In this document: positions 51,388-59,960 of the stretch, piece by piece | Position numbering within the stretch: the stretch's first letter is position 1 | Layout of the letters: each line of letters opens with the position of its first letter | NCBI RefSeq assembly: GCF_019263585.2 | Contig: NZ_JADQDF010000001.1 | Coordinates: 4,340,001-4,404,000, forward strand | DNA length: 64,000 nt | DNA from: Pseudonocardia oceani | GTDB lineage: Bacteria > Actinomycetota > Actinomycetes > Mycobacteriales > Pseudonocardiaceae | Direction: 5' to 3' | The notes under the pieces: generated by a model | Told to the model about the DNA's origin: nothing | Databases searched by the model: none | The model's input: only the letters and a program-made list of their open reading frames with translations | Program-made: the position numbers and the translations under genes

Positions 51388-53357
51388 GACCCCACCATAC
51401 TCTGGGGGGGTAGGGTACGCAGGTCGACCCGGCGCAGGAGCTGCGCGTTCAGCGCGACCACCACCGTCGACAGGCTCATCGCGACGGCCGCGGCCGCCGG
51501 CGGCAGCACGAACCCGACGCCCGCGAGCACGCCCGCGGCCAGCGGCACCGACAGCACGTTGTAGCCCGTGGCCCACACCAGGTTCTGCACCATCTTCCGG
51601 TAGCCCGCGGCGGACAGGCGCCGGACGGCGAGCACCGTGCGCGGGTCGTCGGAGGCCAGCACGACCCCGGCCGAGCGCCGCGCCACATCGGTGCCCGCCC
51701 CGATCGCGATGCCCACGTCGGCGCGGGCCAGCGCGGGGGCGTCGTTGACGCCGTCGCCGACCATCGCCACCCGCAGCCCGCGCTCCTGCAGCCGCGTCAC
51801 GGCGGCGTCCTTGTCGGCGGGCAGCACCTCGGCGACGACCTCGTCGACGCCGACCTCCGCCCCGACGGCCTCGGCGACGTCCCGCGCGTCACCGGTGAGC
51901 AGGACGAGCAGGACGACCCGCACGCCGGCCGCGTGCAGCCCGTCGACGGCGGCGCGCGACTCCGGCCGCACCGCGTCGGCCAGCGCGATCGCGCCGACCA
52001 CCGCCCCGTCGCGCACGACGTGCAGCACCGTGGCGCCCGCCGGGAACGCGGCGTCGAGCGGGTCCAGGCCGAGCTCGCGCAGCAGCGCGGGGCCTCCGAC
52101 GGCGACCTCGCGGCCGTCGACGACCGCCCGGACGCCGCGCCCGGTCAGCGAGCGGAAGTCGCGGGCGGGCGGGACGTCCGACGCCGCCGCCACGACCGCG
52201 CGGGCCAGCGGGTGCTCGGAGTCCGACTCGGCCGCCGCGGCCAGCGCCAGCAGCTCGTCGCGCTCCACGCCCGGGGCGGGGGTGACGGCGACGACGGCGG
52301 GCTCGCCGCGCGTCAGGGTGCCGGTCTTGTCGAACAGCACGGCGTCGACCGAGCGCATCCGCTCCAGCGCGAGCCGGTCGGTCACGAGGATGCCCGCGCG
52401 GGCCGACATCGACGTCGAGAGCGCGATGACCAGCGGGATCGCCAGGCCGAGCGCGTGCGGGCACGCGATCACCAGGACCGTGACGGTCCGCTCGACGGCG
52501 GACCCGACGTCGCCCAGAGCCGTCCAGACGGCGAACGTCAGCGCCCCGGAGCCCAGCGCGAACCAGAACAGCAGCGCGGCGGCGCGGTCGGCGAGGGCCT
52601 GTGCCCGCGAGCGCGACGCCTGCGCGTCGGCGACGAGGCGGCGGATGCCGGCCAGCGCGGTGTCCTCGCCGACCGCCGAGACCCGCACGCGCAGCGCGGA
52701 GTCGGTGGCGATCGTGCCGGCGACGACCCTGTCACCCGTGCCGCGCGGCACGGGCCGCGACTCGCCGGTGACCGTCGACTCGTCGACCTCGGCCGCCCCC
52801 TCGGTCACCGTCCCGTCCGCGGGCACGCGGGCACCGGAACGCACCAGGACGACGTCGCCGACGGCGAGTGCGGCGAGCGGCACGGGGGCCACGGCGCCGT
52901 CGGGACCGACCCGCTCGGCGGAGTCGGGCAGCAGCTCGGCCAGCGCGTCGAGCGCGCCCGAGGCCTGTCCGAGCGCCCGCATCTCCAGCCAGTGCCCGAG
53001 CAGCATGATCACGACCAGCAGCGCGAGCTCCCACCAGAAGTCGAGCATCAGCCCGCCGACGCCGAGCGTGGTGGCGGCGCTCGCCCCGGCGGCCACGGTG
53101 ATCGCGAGGGCGACCAGCGTCATCATCCCGGGGCGCCGCTCCCGCAGCTCCGCGACGGCGCCGGTGAGGAAGGGTCACCCGCCGTAGAGGTAGAGGAGCG
53201 TGCCCAGCACGGGCGGGACCGGTGCGGCCCAGGCGGGCACGGAGTAGCCGAGCAGGTCGGCGAACATCGGGCTCGCCGCGACGACGGGGACGGCGAGTGC
53301 CAGGCTCAGCCAGAACCGGTCGCGGAACCGCGCGGCGTGATCGTGGTCGTGGGTCAT
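51384..53357 (-). pseudogene. copB: CopB-type P-type ATPase with internal in-frame stop
   Basis: ATG at 53357 starts an N-terminal HDHDH metal segment and TM1 (LSLALAVPVVAAS). At 53177-53175 the frame meets TGA; relatives have Trp in the conserved YGGWPFLTG at this place. The same frame continues without shift: PFLTGAVAELRERRPGMM, then HWLEMRALGQA, the CPH-type membrane motif IACPHALGLA, DKTGTLTRGE and GDGVNDAPALARAD, ending at 51384. The CPH motif marks a CopB/PIB-3-like exporter. Either a TGG-to-TGA nonsense mutation (or a sequencing error) has disrupted it, or translation restarts at the ATG-ATG at 53126, which would lose TM1 and part of TM2. It heads the copper operon. Confidence 0.9.
51396..51418 (-). 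promoter_or_regulatory. Weak second CsoR-box-like sequence inside the end of copB
   Basis: On the plus strand ATACTCTGGGGGGGTAGGGTA (with the right half GGGGGGTA identical to the strong box) lies just upstream of csoR within the last codons of copB. It is imperfect and may be coincidental G-rich coding sequence. Confidence 0.3.
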
Positions 53358-53372
53358 GGACCCACGAACGGC

Positions 53373-53389
53373 ATACCCCCGGGGGGTAT
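53373..53389 (-). promoter_or_regulatory. CsoR operator, near-perfect palindrome
   Basis: ATACCCCC-G-GGGGGTAT at 53373-53389 is a perfect 8-base inverted repeat around a single G. It fits the GC-centred, AT-flanked CsoR box known from Mycobacterium and Streptomyces and lies 15 bases upstream of the copB start. It should repress the whole copB-csoR-copZ-X-copA unit. Confidence 0.85.
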
Positions 53390-53394
53390 TACAC

Positions 53395-53712
53395 TCAGCA
53401 GGCCTCGTCCTTCAGCACCACGCCGAGGTCGATCATCGAGTCCTCGGTGAGATCGGTGCCGGCTGCGGGGATCTGCTCGCAGACGCGCCACTCCGCGTCG
53501 ACCACCTGCATCCGGCCGGCGCCGGTGCGGTCGTGCGAGGTCACCGGCACGCCGAAGTTGGTGAGGACCTGCACGGTGTCCTGTGCGGACTGCAGGTCGA
53601 CGCCGACGACGTCGGGCATCTCCCACGTCGGGCTCCCGGCGCAACCGGCGGCGGACGGCACCGTGACGCACAGTGCCGTGAGCAGGGCGGGGAGGAGCCG
53701 GCTTCGGGTCAC
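53395..53712 (-). CDS. PASTA-domain lipoprotein
   Basis: 105 residues from GTG at 53712. A signal peptide with lipobox (SAAGC, Cys24) anchors it. A single PASTA-like domain follows: MPDVVGVDLQSAQDTVQVLT, then a cysteine (CEQIP) and a terminal DEAC. It may sense cell-wall or muropeptide-type ligands. It is upstream of the copper operon, on the same strand, and divergent from the aldehyde dehydrogenase gene. Confidence 0.85.
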   Translation of the reverse strand: MTRSRLLPALLTALCVTVPSAAGCAGSPTWEMPDVVGVDLQSAQDTVQVLTNFGVPVTSHDRTGAGRMQVVDAEWRVCEQIPAAGTDLTEDSMIDLGVVLKDEAC

Positions 53713-53820
53713 GCCTGTATGTCGCCGAGGTGGCTCCGGTGTTACCGCCGGGTACACGTGCGCGGGTCCGGCGCGCCTCGTAACGTCCCCCGCGCAGACC
53801 CGCACGGCGAGGAGGACGGC

Positions 53821-55284
53821 ATGACCGAACGGTTCCGGATGCTGATCGGGGGTCGCGCGGTCGACGCGGCCTCGGGCCGGACTTTCGAGTCGGAGAACCC
53901 CTACACCGGGCAGCCGTGGGCCGAGGTGCCCGACGGCGGGCCGGAGGACGTCGACGCCGCCGTGGCCGCCGCCCGCGCCGCGCTCGACGGCGAGTGGGGC
54001 TCCCTCACCGGCTTCGCCCGCGCCGCGCTCCTGCGCCGCCTCGGCGACCTCATCGGGGAGAACGCGGAGCGGCTGGCCCGCCTGGAGGTCAACGACTCCG
54101 GCAAGCTCTACCGCGAGATGATCGGCCAGCTCACGGGCCTGGGCTCCTGGTACCACTACTACGCGGGCCTGGCCGCCACGCTCGAGGGCCGCCAGATCCC
54201 CGCGCCCAACCCGAACTTCCTCGTCTACACCCGCCGCGAGCCCGTCGGCGTGGTCGCCGCGATCACGCCGTGGAACTCCCCGCTGCTGCTCATGACGTGG
54301 AAGCTCGCCCCCGGCCTCGCCGCGGGCTGCACGTTCGTCGTCAAGCCCTCGGAGCACGCGCCGGCCTCGACGCTGGGCTTCGCCGAGCTGTTCGAGCGGG
54401 CCGGGTTCCCGGCGGGCGTGCTCAACGTCGTCACCGGGCTCTCGCGGGAGACCGGCGCCGCACTGGCCGGGCACCCGGGCGTCGACAAGGTGGCGTTCAC
54501 CGGCTCCACGGCCACCGGCCGCTCCGTCGCGCACGCCGCCGCGGAGAACCTCAACGCCGTCACCCTCGAGCTGGGCGGGAAGTCGCCGCAGATCGTCTTC
54601 CCCGACGCCGACCTCGCCGCCGCGGCCAACGGCCTGATCGCCGGGGTCTTCGCGGCCACCGGGCAGACCTGCATGGCCGGGTCGCGGCTGATCGTCCACG
54701 AGTCGGTGCACGACGAGCTCGTGCGGCTCGTCGCCGAGCGCGCCGCCACGATCAGGCTCGGTGACCCGAACGACCCCGACACGGAGATGGGCCCGGTCGC
54801 CAACGCCCCGCAGTACGAGAAGGTGCTCGGCTACCTGCGGACCGCGCGGGACGAGGGCGCGACCGTGGCCCACGGCGGTGCCGCGTCCGAGGTCGGGGGC
54901 TACTTCGTGCAGCCCACGGTGCTGTCGGTGAAGCCGTCGGACACGGTCTTCCGCGAGGAGGTCTTCGGGCCGGTCCTCTCGGCCGTCACCTTCGGCACGG
55001 AGGAGGAGGCGCTCGAGCTCGCCAACGACACGCCCTACGGCCTGGCCGGCGCGGTGTGGACGAAGGACGTGCACCGGGCGCACCGGGTGGCGGCCAAGGT
55101 CCGGGCCGGCACGGTGTGGATCAACGCCTACCGGGTAGTGGCGCCGAGCGTCCCCTTCGGCGGCATGGGGCAGTCGGGCGTCGGGCGGGAGAACGGGATG
55201 GAGGCGGTCCTGGCCTACACCGAGAACAAGTCGGTCTGGGTCGAGCTGACGGGCGGCACGCGCGACCCGTTCGTCATCGGCTGA
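53821..55284 (+). CDS. Aldehyde dehydrogenase (NAD(P)+)
   Basis: 487 residues from ATG at 53821 with GAGGAGG upstream. The catalytic Cys is in FAATGQTCMAGSRLI; the general base Glu is in VTLELGGKSPQIVF; and the NAD segment has VVAAITPWNSPLLLMTWKLA and FTGSTATGRSVAHAA. The enzyme belongs to the class-I/betaine-aldehyde-like group. It is the first of a forward group leading toward the glx operon, but an SRPBCC gene and 51-base gap lie between them, so cotranscription with glnT is uncertain. Confidence 0.93.
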   Translation: MTERFRMLIGGRAVDAASGRTFESENPYTGQPWAEVPDGGPEDVDAAVAAARAALDGEWGSLTGFARAALLRRLGDLIGENAERLARLEVNDSGKLYREMIGQLTGLGSWYHYYAGLAATLEGRQIPAPNPNFLVYTRREPVGVVAAITPWNSPLLLMTWKLAPGLAAGCTFVVKPSEHAPASTLGFAELFERAGFPAGVLNVVTGLSRETGAALAGHPGVDKVAFTGSTATGRSVAHAAAENLNAVTLELGGKSPQIVFPDADLAAAANGLIAGVFAATGQTCMAGSRLIVHESVHDELVRLVAERAATIRLGDPNDPDTEMGPVANAPQYEKVLGYLRTARDEGATVAHGGAASEVGGYFVQPTVLSVKPSDTVFREEVFGPVLSAVTFGTEEEALELANDTPYGLAGAVWTKDVHRAHRVAAKVRAGTVWINAYRVVAPSVPFGGMGQSGVGRENGMEAVLAYTENKSVWVELTGGTRDPFVIG

Positions 55285-55329
55285 TCGGCCGCCGGGGTTG
55301 CGACGGACACCACCCGGGTACGCGACCTC

Positions 55330-55809
55330 ATGGACACCGACAAGAAGCTGCAGGCGACCAAGGTCATCGACGCCCCCGCCGAGGCCGTGTTCGCGGTGCT
55401 GTCCGACCCGAACCGGCACTCCGCGATCGACGGTGCCGACTCGATCCGCGGCGTCGAGGGCACCACACCTCCCATCTCCGGCATCGGCCAGGTCTTCACC
55501 ATGAACATGCACGCCGACGACCTCGGCGACTACCGCATGGTCAACTCCGTGACCGCCTACGTGCCCGGCGCGCGCGTCGGCTGGGCGCCGAAGGTCGACC
55601 CGACCTGTGAGCTGGCCGAGAAGCTCGAGGGGATGGACGCGAGCGGCCACACGTTCACCTACGACCTGCGCGAGGTCGACGGCGGCACGGAGGTCACCTC
55701 GGTCTACGACTGGACCGGCGTCAAGGACCCGCAGTTCGAGAAGATGTTCCCGCGGGTGTCGCAGGAGCAGCTGGCCGGCACGCTCGACCGGCTCGCCTCC
55801 GCGATGTAG
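55330..55809 (+). CDS. SRPBCC family protein
   Basis: 159 residues from ATG at 55330. Features are VIDAPAEAVFAVLSDPNRHS, DGADSIRGVEG and the C-terminal DWTGVKDPQFEKMFPRVSQEQ typical of START-like ligand-binding proteins. Small hydrophobic ligands are expected. Function in this locus is unknown; it follows the aldehyde dehydrogenase by 45 bases. Confidence 0.85.
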   Translation: MDTDKKLQATKVIDAPAEAVFAVLSDPNRHSAIDGADSIRGVEGTTPPISGIGQVFTMNMHADDLGDYRMVNSVTAYVPGARVGWAPKVDPTCELAEKLEGMDASGHTFTYDLREVDGGTEVTSVYDWTGVKDPQFEKMFPRVSQEQLAGTLDRLASAM

Positions 55810-55875
55810 CCGACCGGCGGCACCGTTCACCGATCCGTAACCCGCCCGGGGTTTCTCTGCGTGATACTTCGTCTC

Positions 55876-57150
55876 ATGTCAGGAGACCTCGCGGCCCGGG
55901 CGGCCGCGGACGGCGTCACGTTCCTGCTCGCCGTGTTCGTCGACCTCGCCGGGAAGCCGTGCGCCAAGCTCGTGCCGGTCGAGGCGGCCGACGAGTTCGA
56001 GTCCGACGGCGTCGGGTTCGCCGGGTACGCGGTCGGCGCGATCGGCCAGCAGCCCAGCGACCCCGACCTCGTCGCGATGCCGGACGTCGCCACCTACACG
56101 CCGCTGCCGCAGGTGCGCGAGGGGCTGGCGCTGGTGCACTGCGACCCGCACGTCGACGGCGTGCCGTGGCCGTACGCACCGCGCGTCATCCTCAAGGCGG
56201 CGCTGGAACGGGCGGGCGACCTGGAGCTGCGCGCCGGCGCCGAGGTCGAGTACTTCCTCGTCACCCGCGACGCCGAGGGCCGCCTCAGCCCGGCCGACGT
56301 CCGCGACACCGCCGCCCAGCCCTGCTACGACGCCCGCGGCCTCACGCGGATGTACGACCACCTCACCGAGGTCTCCACCGCGATGAACCGCCTCGGCTGG
56401 GGCAACTACGCCAACGACCACGAGGACGGCAACGGACAGTTCGAGCAGAACTTCACCTTCGCCGACGCCCTCACCACGGCCGACCGCGTCGTCACCGCCC
56501 GGTACCTCATCTCGGTGCTCGCCGAGCGCCGCGGGATGACGGCCACGTTCATGCCCAAGCCCTTCACCGACCGCACCGGCAGCGGGATGCACCTGCACCT
56601 GTCGCTGTGGCGCGACGGCGAGGCGCTGTTCCCCGGTGACGGCGGGCTGTCCCCGCTCGCGCGGGCGTTCCTCGCGGGCGTGCTCGACCACGCGTGCGGG
56701 CTGCAGGCGGTGATCGCGCCGACCGTGAACTCCTACAAGCGGTCCGGTGCCACGTCGACGCGCTCGGGGGCCACCTGGTCGCCGCGCCGCGCGACCTACG
56801 GCGGCAACGACCGCACCCACCTCGTCCGGGTCCCCGACGCGAACCGCATCGAGCTGCGCGGCGCCGACGGCTCGGCCAACCCCTACCTGGCGCTGGCCGC
56901 CACGCTCGCCGCCGGCCTCGACGGCGTCGCACGCGACCTCGACCCCGACGACGTCGACGGCGGCGAGCTGGCCCCGACGCTCCTGCACGCCGTCGACGCC
57001 CTGGTCGCCGATCCCGTGGTCAGCGGAGCTCTCGACGCCGCGGGCCCCGGGGTGTGCGACTACGTCGCCGACCGGGCCCGGACGGAGTTCCTGGACTGGC
57101 ACGGCACGGTGGGCGAGTGGGAGATCGACCGCTACCTGACGGCCTTCTGA
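55876..57150 (+). CDS. glnT: Glutamine synthetase family protein GlnT (gamma-glutamylamide synthetase-like)
   Basis: 424 residues from ATG at 55876. An in-frame GTG lies at 55861, but the ATG places the MSGDLAARAAADGV start as in the family. The glutamine-synthetase beta-grasp (FLLAVFVDLAGKPCAKLVP) and catalytic domains (AGAEVEYFLVT, NDHEDGNGQFEQNF, GSGMHLHLSLW, NRIELRGADGSANPYLALA) are present. GlnT/GmaS-type enzymes ligate amines such as methylamine to glutamate rather than ammonia alone. Its neighbours glxB-glxC-glxD support this. A leaderless start is possible: a TGATACT hexamer ends eight bases before the ATG and no ribosome site is seen. Confidence 0.9.
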   Translation: MSGDLAARAAADGVTFLLAVFVDLAGKPCAKLVPVEAADEFESDGVGFAGYAVGAIGQQPSDPDLVAMPDVATYTPLPQVREGLALVHCDPHVDGVPWPYAPRVILKAALERAGDLELRAGAEVEYFLVTRDAEGRLSPADVRDTAAQPCYDARGLTRMYDHLTEVSTAMNRLGWGNYANDHEDGNGQFEQNFTFADALTTADRVVTARYLISVLAERRGMTATFMPKPFTDRTGSGMHLHLSLWRDGEALFPGDGGLSPLARAFLAGVLDHACGLQAVIAPTVNSYKRSGATSTRSGATWSPRRATYGGNDRTHLVRVPDANRIELRGADGSANPYLALAATLAAGLDGVARDLDPDDVDGGELAPTLLHAVDALVADPVVSGALDAAGPGVCDYVADRARTEFLDWHGTVGEWEIDRYLTAF

Positions 57151-58010
57151 TGTGCGGCATCGTCGGCCTGCACCTGCGGGACCCGGAGCTGCACCCGCGC
57201 CTGGGCGTCCTGCTGGAGACCATGCTCGGCCACATGTGCGAGCGCGGCCCCGACTCGGCGGGCGTCGCGGTGTACGGCGACCGCAGGCGCTGCCCCGAGG
57301 GCTGGGCCGCGGTGTCGCTGCTGGACGCCCCGCCCGACCTGTCCGTCCCCGGCGCGCTGATCACGGCCGCGGGGGACACCACCGTCGTCGCCGCGCCGCT
57401 GACGGTCGACGAGCTGGTCGCGGCGGTGCGCGGCACGGGAGCGCTGGTCGTGGGCTCGGGCACCGACCTCACCGTCTACAAGGGCACCGGCCACCCCCGT
57501 GACCTCGCCCGCACCTACGACCTCGCCGGCGCGCAGGGCTGGCAGGGCCTCGCGCACACCCGGATGGCCACGGAGTCGGCGGTCACGGCGTCGGGCTGCC
57601 ACCCGTTCTCCGTCGGGCCCGACCAGTGCCTGGTGCACAACGGCTCGTTCGCCAACCACGCCACGATCCGCCGCGAGCTGGAGGCCGACGGCGTGGTGTT
57701 CGACAGCGAGAACGACTCGGAGGTCGGCGCGCGGTTCGTCGCCTCCCGGCTGGCCGCGGGCGACGACCTCGACAAGGCGCTGCGGCTGCTCTGCGAGCGC
57801 TTCGACGGCTTCTACACGCTGCTGGTGACCAGCGCCGACGGGTTCGCCGTCGTCCGCGACGCCATCGCGTGCAAGCCGGCGATCATCGCCGAGACCGACG
57901 CCTGGGTGGCGATGGCGTCGGAGTTCCGGGCGCTGGCCGAGCTCCCGGGCATCGACCGCGCGAAGATCTGGGAACCGGAACCGGAACGGGTGCACGCATG
58001 GGTGCGGTGA
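57150..58010 (+). CDS. glxB: Class II glutamine amidotransferase GlxB
   Basis: 286 residues from ATG at 57150, sharing one base with the glnT stop. The nucleophile is Cys2 (MCGIVGLHLRDP) as in Ntn-type amidotransferases. Conserved LAHTRMATESAVTASGCHP and CLVHNGSFANH follow. It corresponds to the amidotransferase domain of glutamate synthase and is the GlxB / MgsA-type subunit that hydrolyses a glutamyl-amide or glutamine. It overlaps glxC by 13 bases. Confidence 0.92.
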   Translation: MCGIVGLHLRDPELHPRLGVLLETMLGHMCERGPDSAGVAVYGDRRRCPEGWAAVSLLDAPPDLSVPGALITAAGDTTVVAAPLTVDELVAAVRGTGALVVGSGTDLTVYKGTGHPRDLARTYDLAGAQGWQGLAHTRMATESAVTASGCHPFSVGPDQCLVHNGSFANHATIRRELEADGVVFDSENDSEVGARFVASRLAAGDDLDKALRLLCERFDGFYTLLVTSADGFAVVRDAIACKPAIIAETDAWVAMASEFRALAELPGIDRAKIWEPEPERVHAWVR

Positions 58011-58666
58011 TCGACCTGACCTCGTCGACGGTGCGGGAGCTCAACGCCGAGCTGCACGCCCCCACCGCCGAAACCTACGAGGTCCTCCACCCGCGCGGCG
58101 CGCACGCCGTGGCCGCCGGGCTGCACCACCCGATCGCCGTCGACGTCCGCGGCCACGCCGGGTACTACTGCGCCGGCATGAACCAGCTCGCCGAGGTCAC
58201 CGTGCACGGCAGCGTCGGCACCGGCGTCGCGGAGAACATGATGTCGGGCGTGGTGCGGGTGCGCGGCGACGCGTCGCAGTCGGCGGGCGCCACCGCGCAC
58301 GGCGGGCTGCTCGTCATCGAGGGCAGCGCGTCGATGCGGTGCGGGATCTCGATGAAGGGCGTCGACGTCGTCGTCGGCGGTGACATCGGCCCGATGAGCG
58401 CGTTCATGGCCCAGGCCGGGCGGCTCGTCGTGTGCGGCGACGCCGGGGAGTCGCTCGGCGACTCGATCTACGAGGCGCGGATCTACGTGCGCGGTTCGGT
58501 GGCGTCGCTCGGCGCCGACTGCGTCGAGAAGCCGATGGCCGACGAGCACCGCGCCGAGGTGGCGGAGCTGCTCGCGGCCGCCGGGCTCGACCACGACCCG
58601 GCCTCCTTCCGCCGCTACGGGTCCGCGCGGCGGCTCTACCACTTCACGGCGGGGAACGAGTACTGA
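57998..58666 (+). CDS. glxC: GlxC (glutamate synthase alpha-subunit C-terminal-type domain)
   Basis: 222 residues from ATG at 57998. The repeats of GxxGxG-type turns (HGSVGTGVAENMMSGVVRVR, GGDIGPMSAFMAQAGRLVV, YVRGSVASLGADCVE) form the right-handed beta-helix found at the C-terminus of glutamate synthase. In stand-alone form this is GlxC / MgsB. It should bind the other subunits. It is followed by glxD one base later. Confidence 0.9.
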   Translation: MGAVIDLTSSTVRELNAELHAPTAETYEVLHPRGAHAVAAGLHHPIAVDVRGHAGYYCAGMNQLAEVTVHGSVGTGVAENMMSGVVRVRGDASQSAGATAHGGLLVIEGSASMRCGISMKGVDVVVGGDIGPMSAFMAQAGRLVVCGDAGESLGDSIYEARIYVRGSVASLGADCVEKPMADEHRAEVAELLAAAGLDHDPASFRRYGSARRLYHFTAGNEY

Positions 58667-58667
58667 G

Positions 58668-59960
58668 ATGCGCGAGTCAGCGACCTTCGACCGCGGGGTG
58701 ATCGCGGAGATCCAGCGCGCCGCCGAGACCGGCGTCTACGACATCCGCGGCTGGGGGGCCAAGCGCCCCGTCCCGCACTTCGACGACCTGCTCTTCCTCG
58801 GGGCGAGCATGTCCCGGTACCCGCTGGAGGGCTACCGCGAGCGCTGCGACACCGACGTCGTCCTCGGCGACCGCCACGCCACCCGCCCGCTGCACCTCGA
58901 CATCCCCATCACGATCGCCGGGATGAGCTTCGGCGCGCTGTCGGCGCAGGCGAAGGAGGCGCTGGGGCGCGGGGCGTCCGCGGCGGGCACGTCCACCACC
59001 ACCGGCGACGGCGGGATGACGCCCGAGGAGCGCGGGCAGTCGCGCCACCTCGTCTACCAGTACCTCCCCAGCCGCTACGGCATGAACCCCGACGACCTCC
59101 GCAAGGCCGACGCCATCGAGGTCGTGCTGGGGCAGGGCGCCAAGCCCGGCGGCGGCGGGATGCTGCTCGGGCAGAAGATCACCGACCGTGTCGCAGGGAT
59201 GCGCACGCTTCCCCCCGGCATCGACCAGCGCAGCGCCTGCCGCCACCCCGACTGGACCGGCCCCGACGACCTCACGATCAAGATCCTCGAGCTGCGGGAG
59301 ATCACCGACTGGCGCACCCCGGTCTACGTCAAGATCGGCGCCAGCCGCACCTACTACGACGTCAAGCTCGCGGTGGCCGCGGGCGCCGACGTCGTCGTCC
59401 TGGACGGGATGCAGGGCGGCACGGCGGCCACCCAGGAGGTGTTCATCGAGCACGTCGGCATCCCGACGCTCGCCGCGCTGCCGCAGGCCGTGCAGGCGCT
59501 GCGCGAGCTGGGGCTGCACCGCACGGTCCAGCTGGTCGTCTCCGGCGGCATCCGCACCGGCGCCGACGTCGCGAAGGCGATGGCCCTGGGTGCCGACGCC
59601 GTCGCGATCGGCACCGCCGCGCTCATCGCGCTGGGCGACAACCACCCCCGCTACGCCGCCGAGTACGCCGACCTCGGCTCCGGCGCCGGCTTCTACGACG
59701 ACTACCAGGACGGCCGCGACCCCGCCGGCATCACCACGCAGGACCCGGACCTCGCCTCCCGCCTCGACCCGGTCGAGGGCGGCCGCCGCCTCGCCAACTA
59801 CCTGCGCGTGCTCACGATGGAGGCGCAGACCCTGGCCCGGGCCTGCGGCAAGGCGCACCTGCGGCACCTGGAGCCCGAGGACCTGGTGGCGCTGACGATC
59901 GAGGCGGCGGCGATGGCGCGGGTCCCGCTCGCGGGCACGAACTGGATCCCCGGAACGTGA
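58668..59960 (+). CDS. glxD: GlxD (FMN-binding glutamate synthase domain)
   Basis: 430 residues from ATG at 58668. The FMN barrel contains DIPITIAGMSFGALSAQAKE, GTSTTTGDGGMTPEERGQ, PGGGGMLLGQKITD, VVSGGIRTGADVAKAMALGA and VAIGTAALIALGD, the glutamate-synthase synthase-domain signatures. With GlxB and GlxC it can form an N-methylglutamate- or glutamate-synthase-like complex. Translation is coupled to the following oxidase (GTGA overlap). Confidence 0.93.
   Translation: MRESATFDRGVIAEIQRAAETGVYDIRGWGAKRPVPHFDDLLFLGASMSRYPLEGYRERCDTDVVLGDRHATRPLHLDIPITIAGMSFGALSAQAKEALGRGASAAGTSTTTGDGGMTPEERGQSRHLVYQYLPSRYGMNPDDLRKADAIEVVLGQGAKPGGGGMLLGQKITDRVAGMRTLPPGIDQRSACRHPDWTGPDDLTIKILELREITDWRTPVYVKIGASRTYYDVKLAVAAGADVVVLDGMQGGTAATQEVFIEHVGIPTLAALPQAVQALRELGLHRTVQLVVSGGIRTGADVAKAMALGADAVAIGTAALIALGDNHPRYAAEYADLGSGAGFYDDYQDGRDPAGITTQDPDLASRLDPVEGGRRLANYLRVLTMEAQTLARACGKAHLRHLEPEDLVALTIEAAAMARVPLAGTNWIPGT

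Noticed and set aside
51396..51418. Second CsoR operator as a firm call
   Set aside because: It matches only half of the palindrome and lies in G-rich coding sequence, so it is listed only as a weak site.
53175..53177. Selenocysteine codon in CopB
   Set aside because: The position is normally Trp, no SECIS-like structure was seen, and copper ATPases are not selenoproteins.
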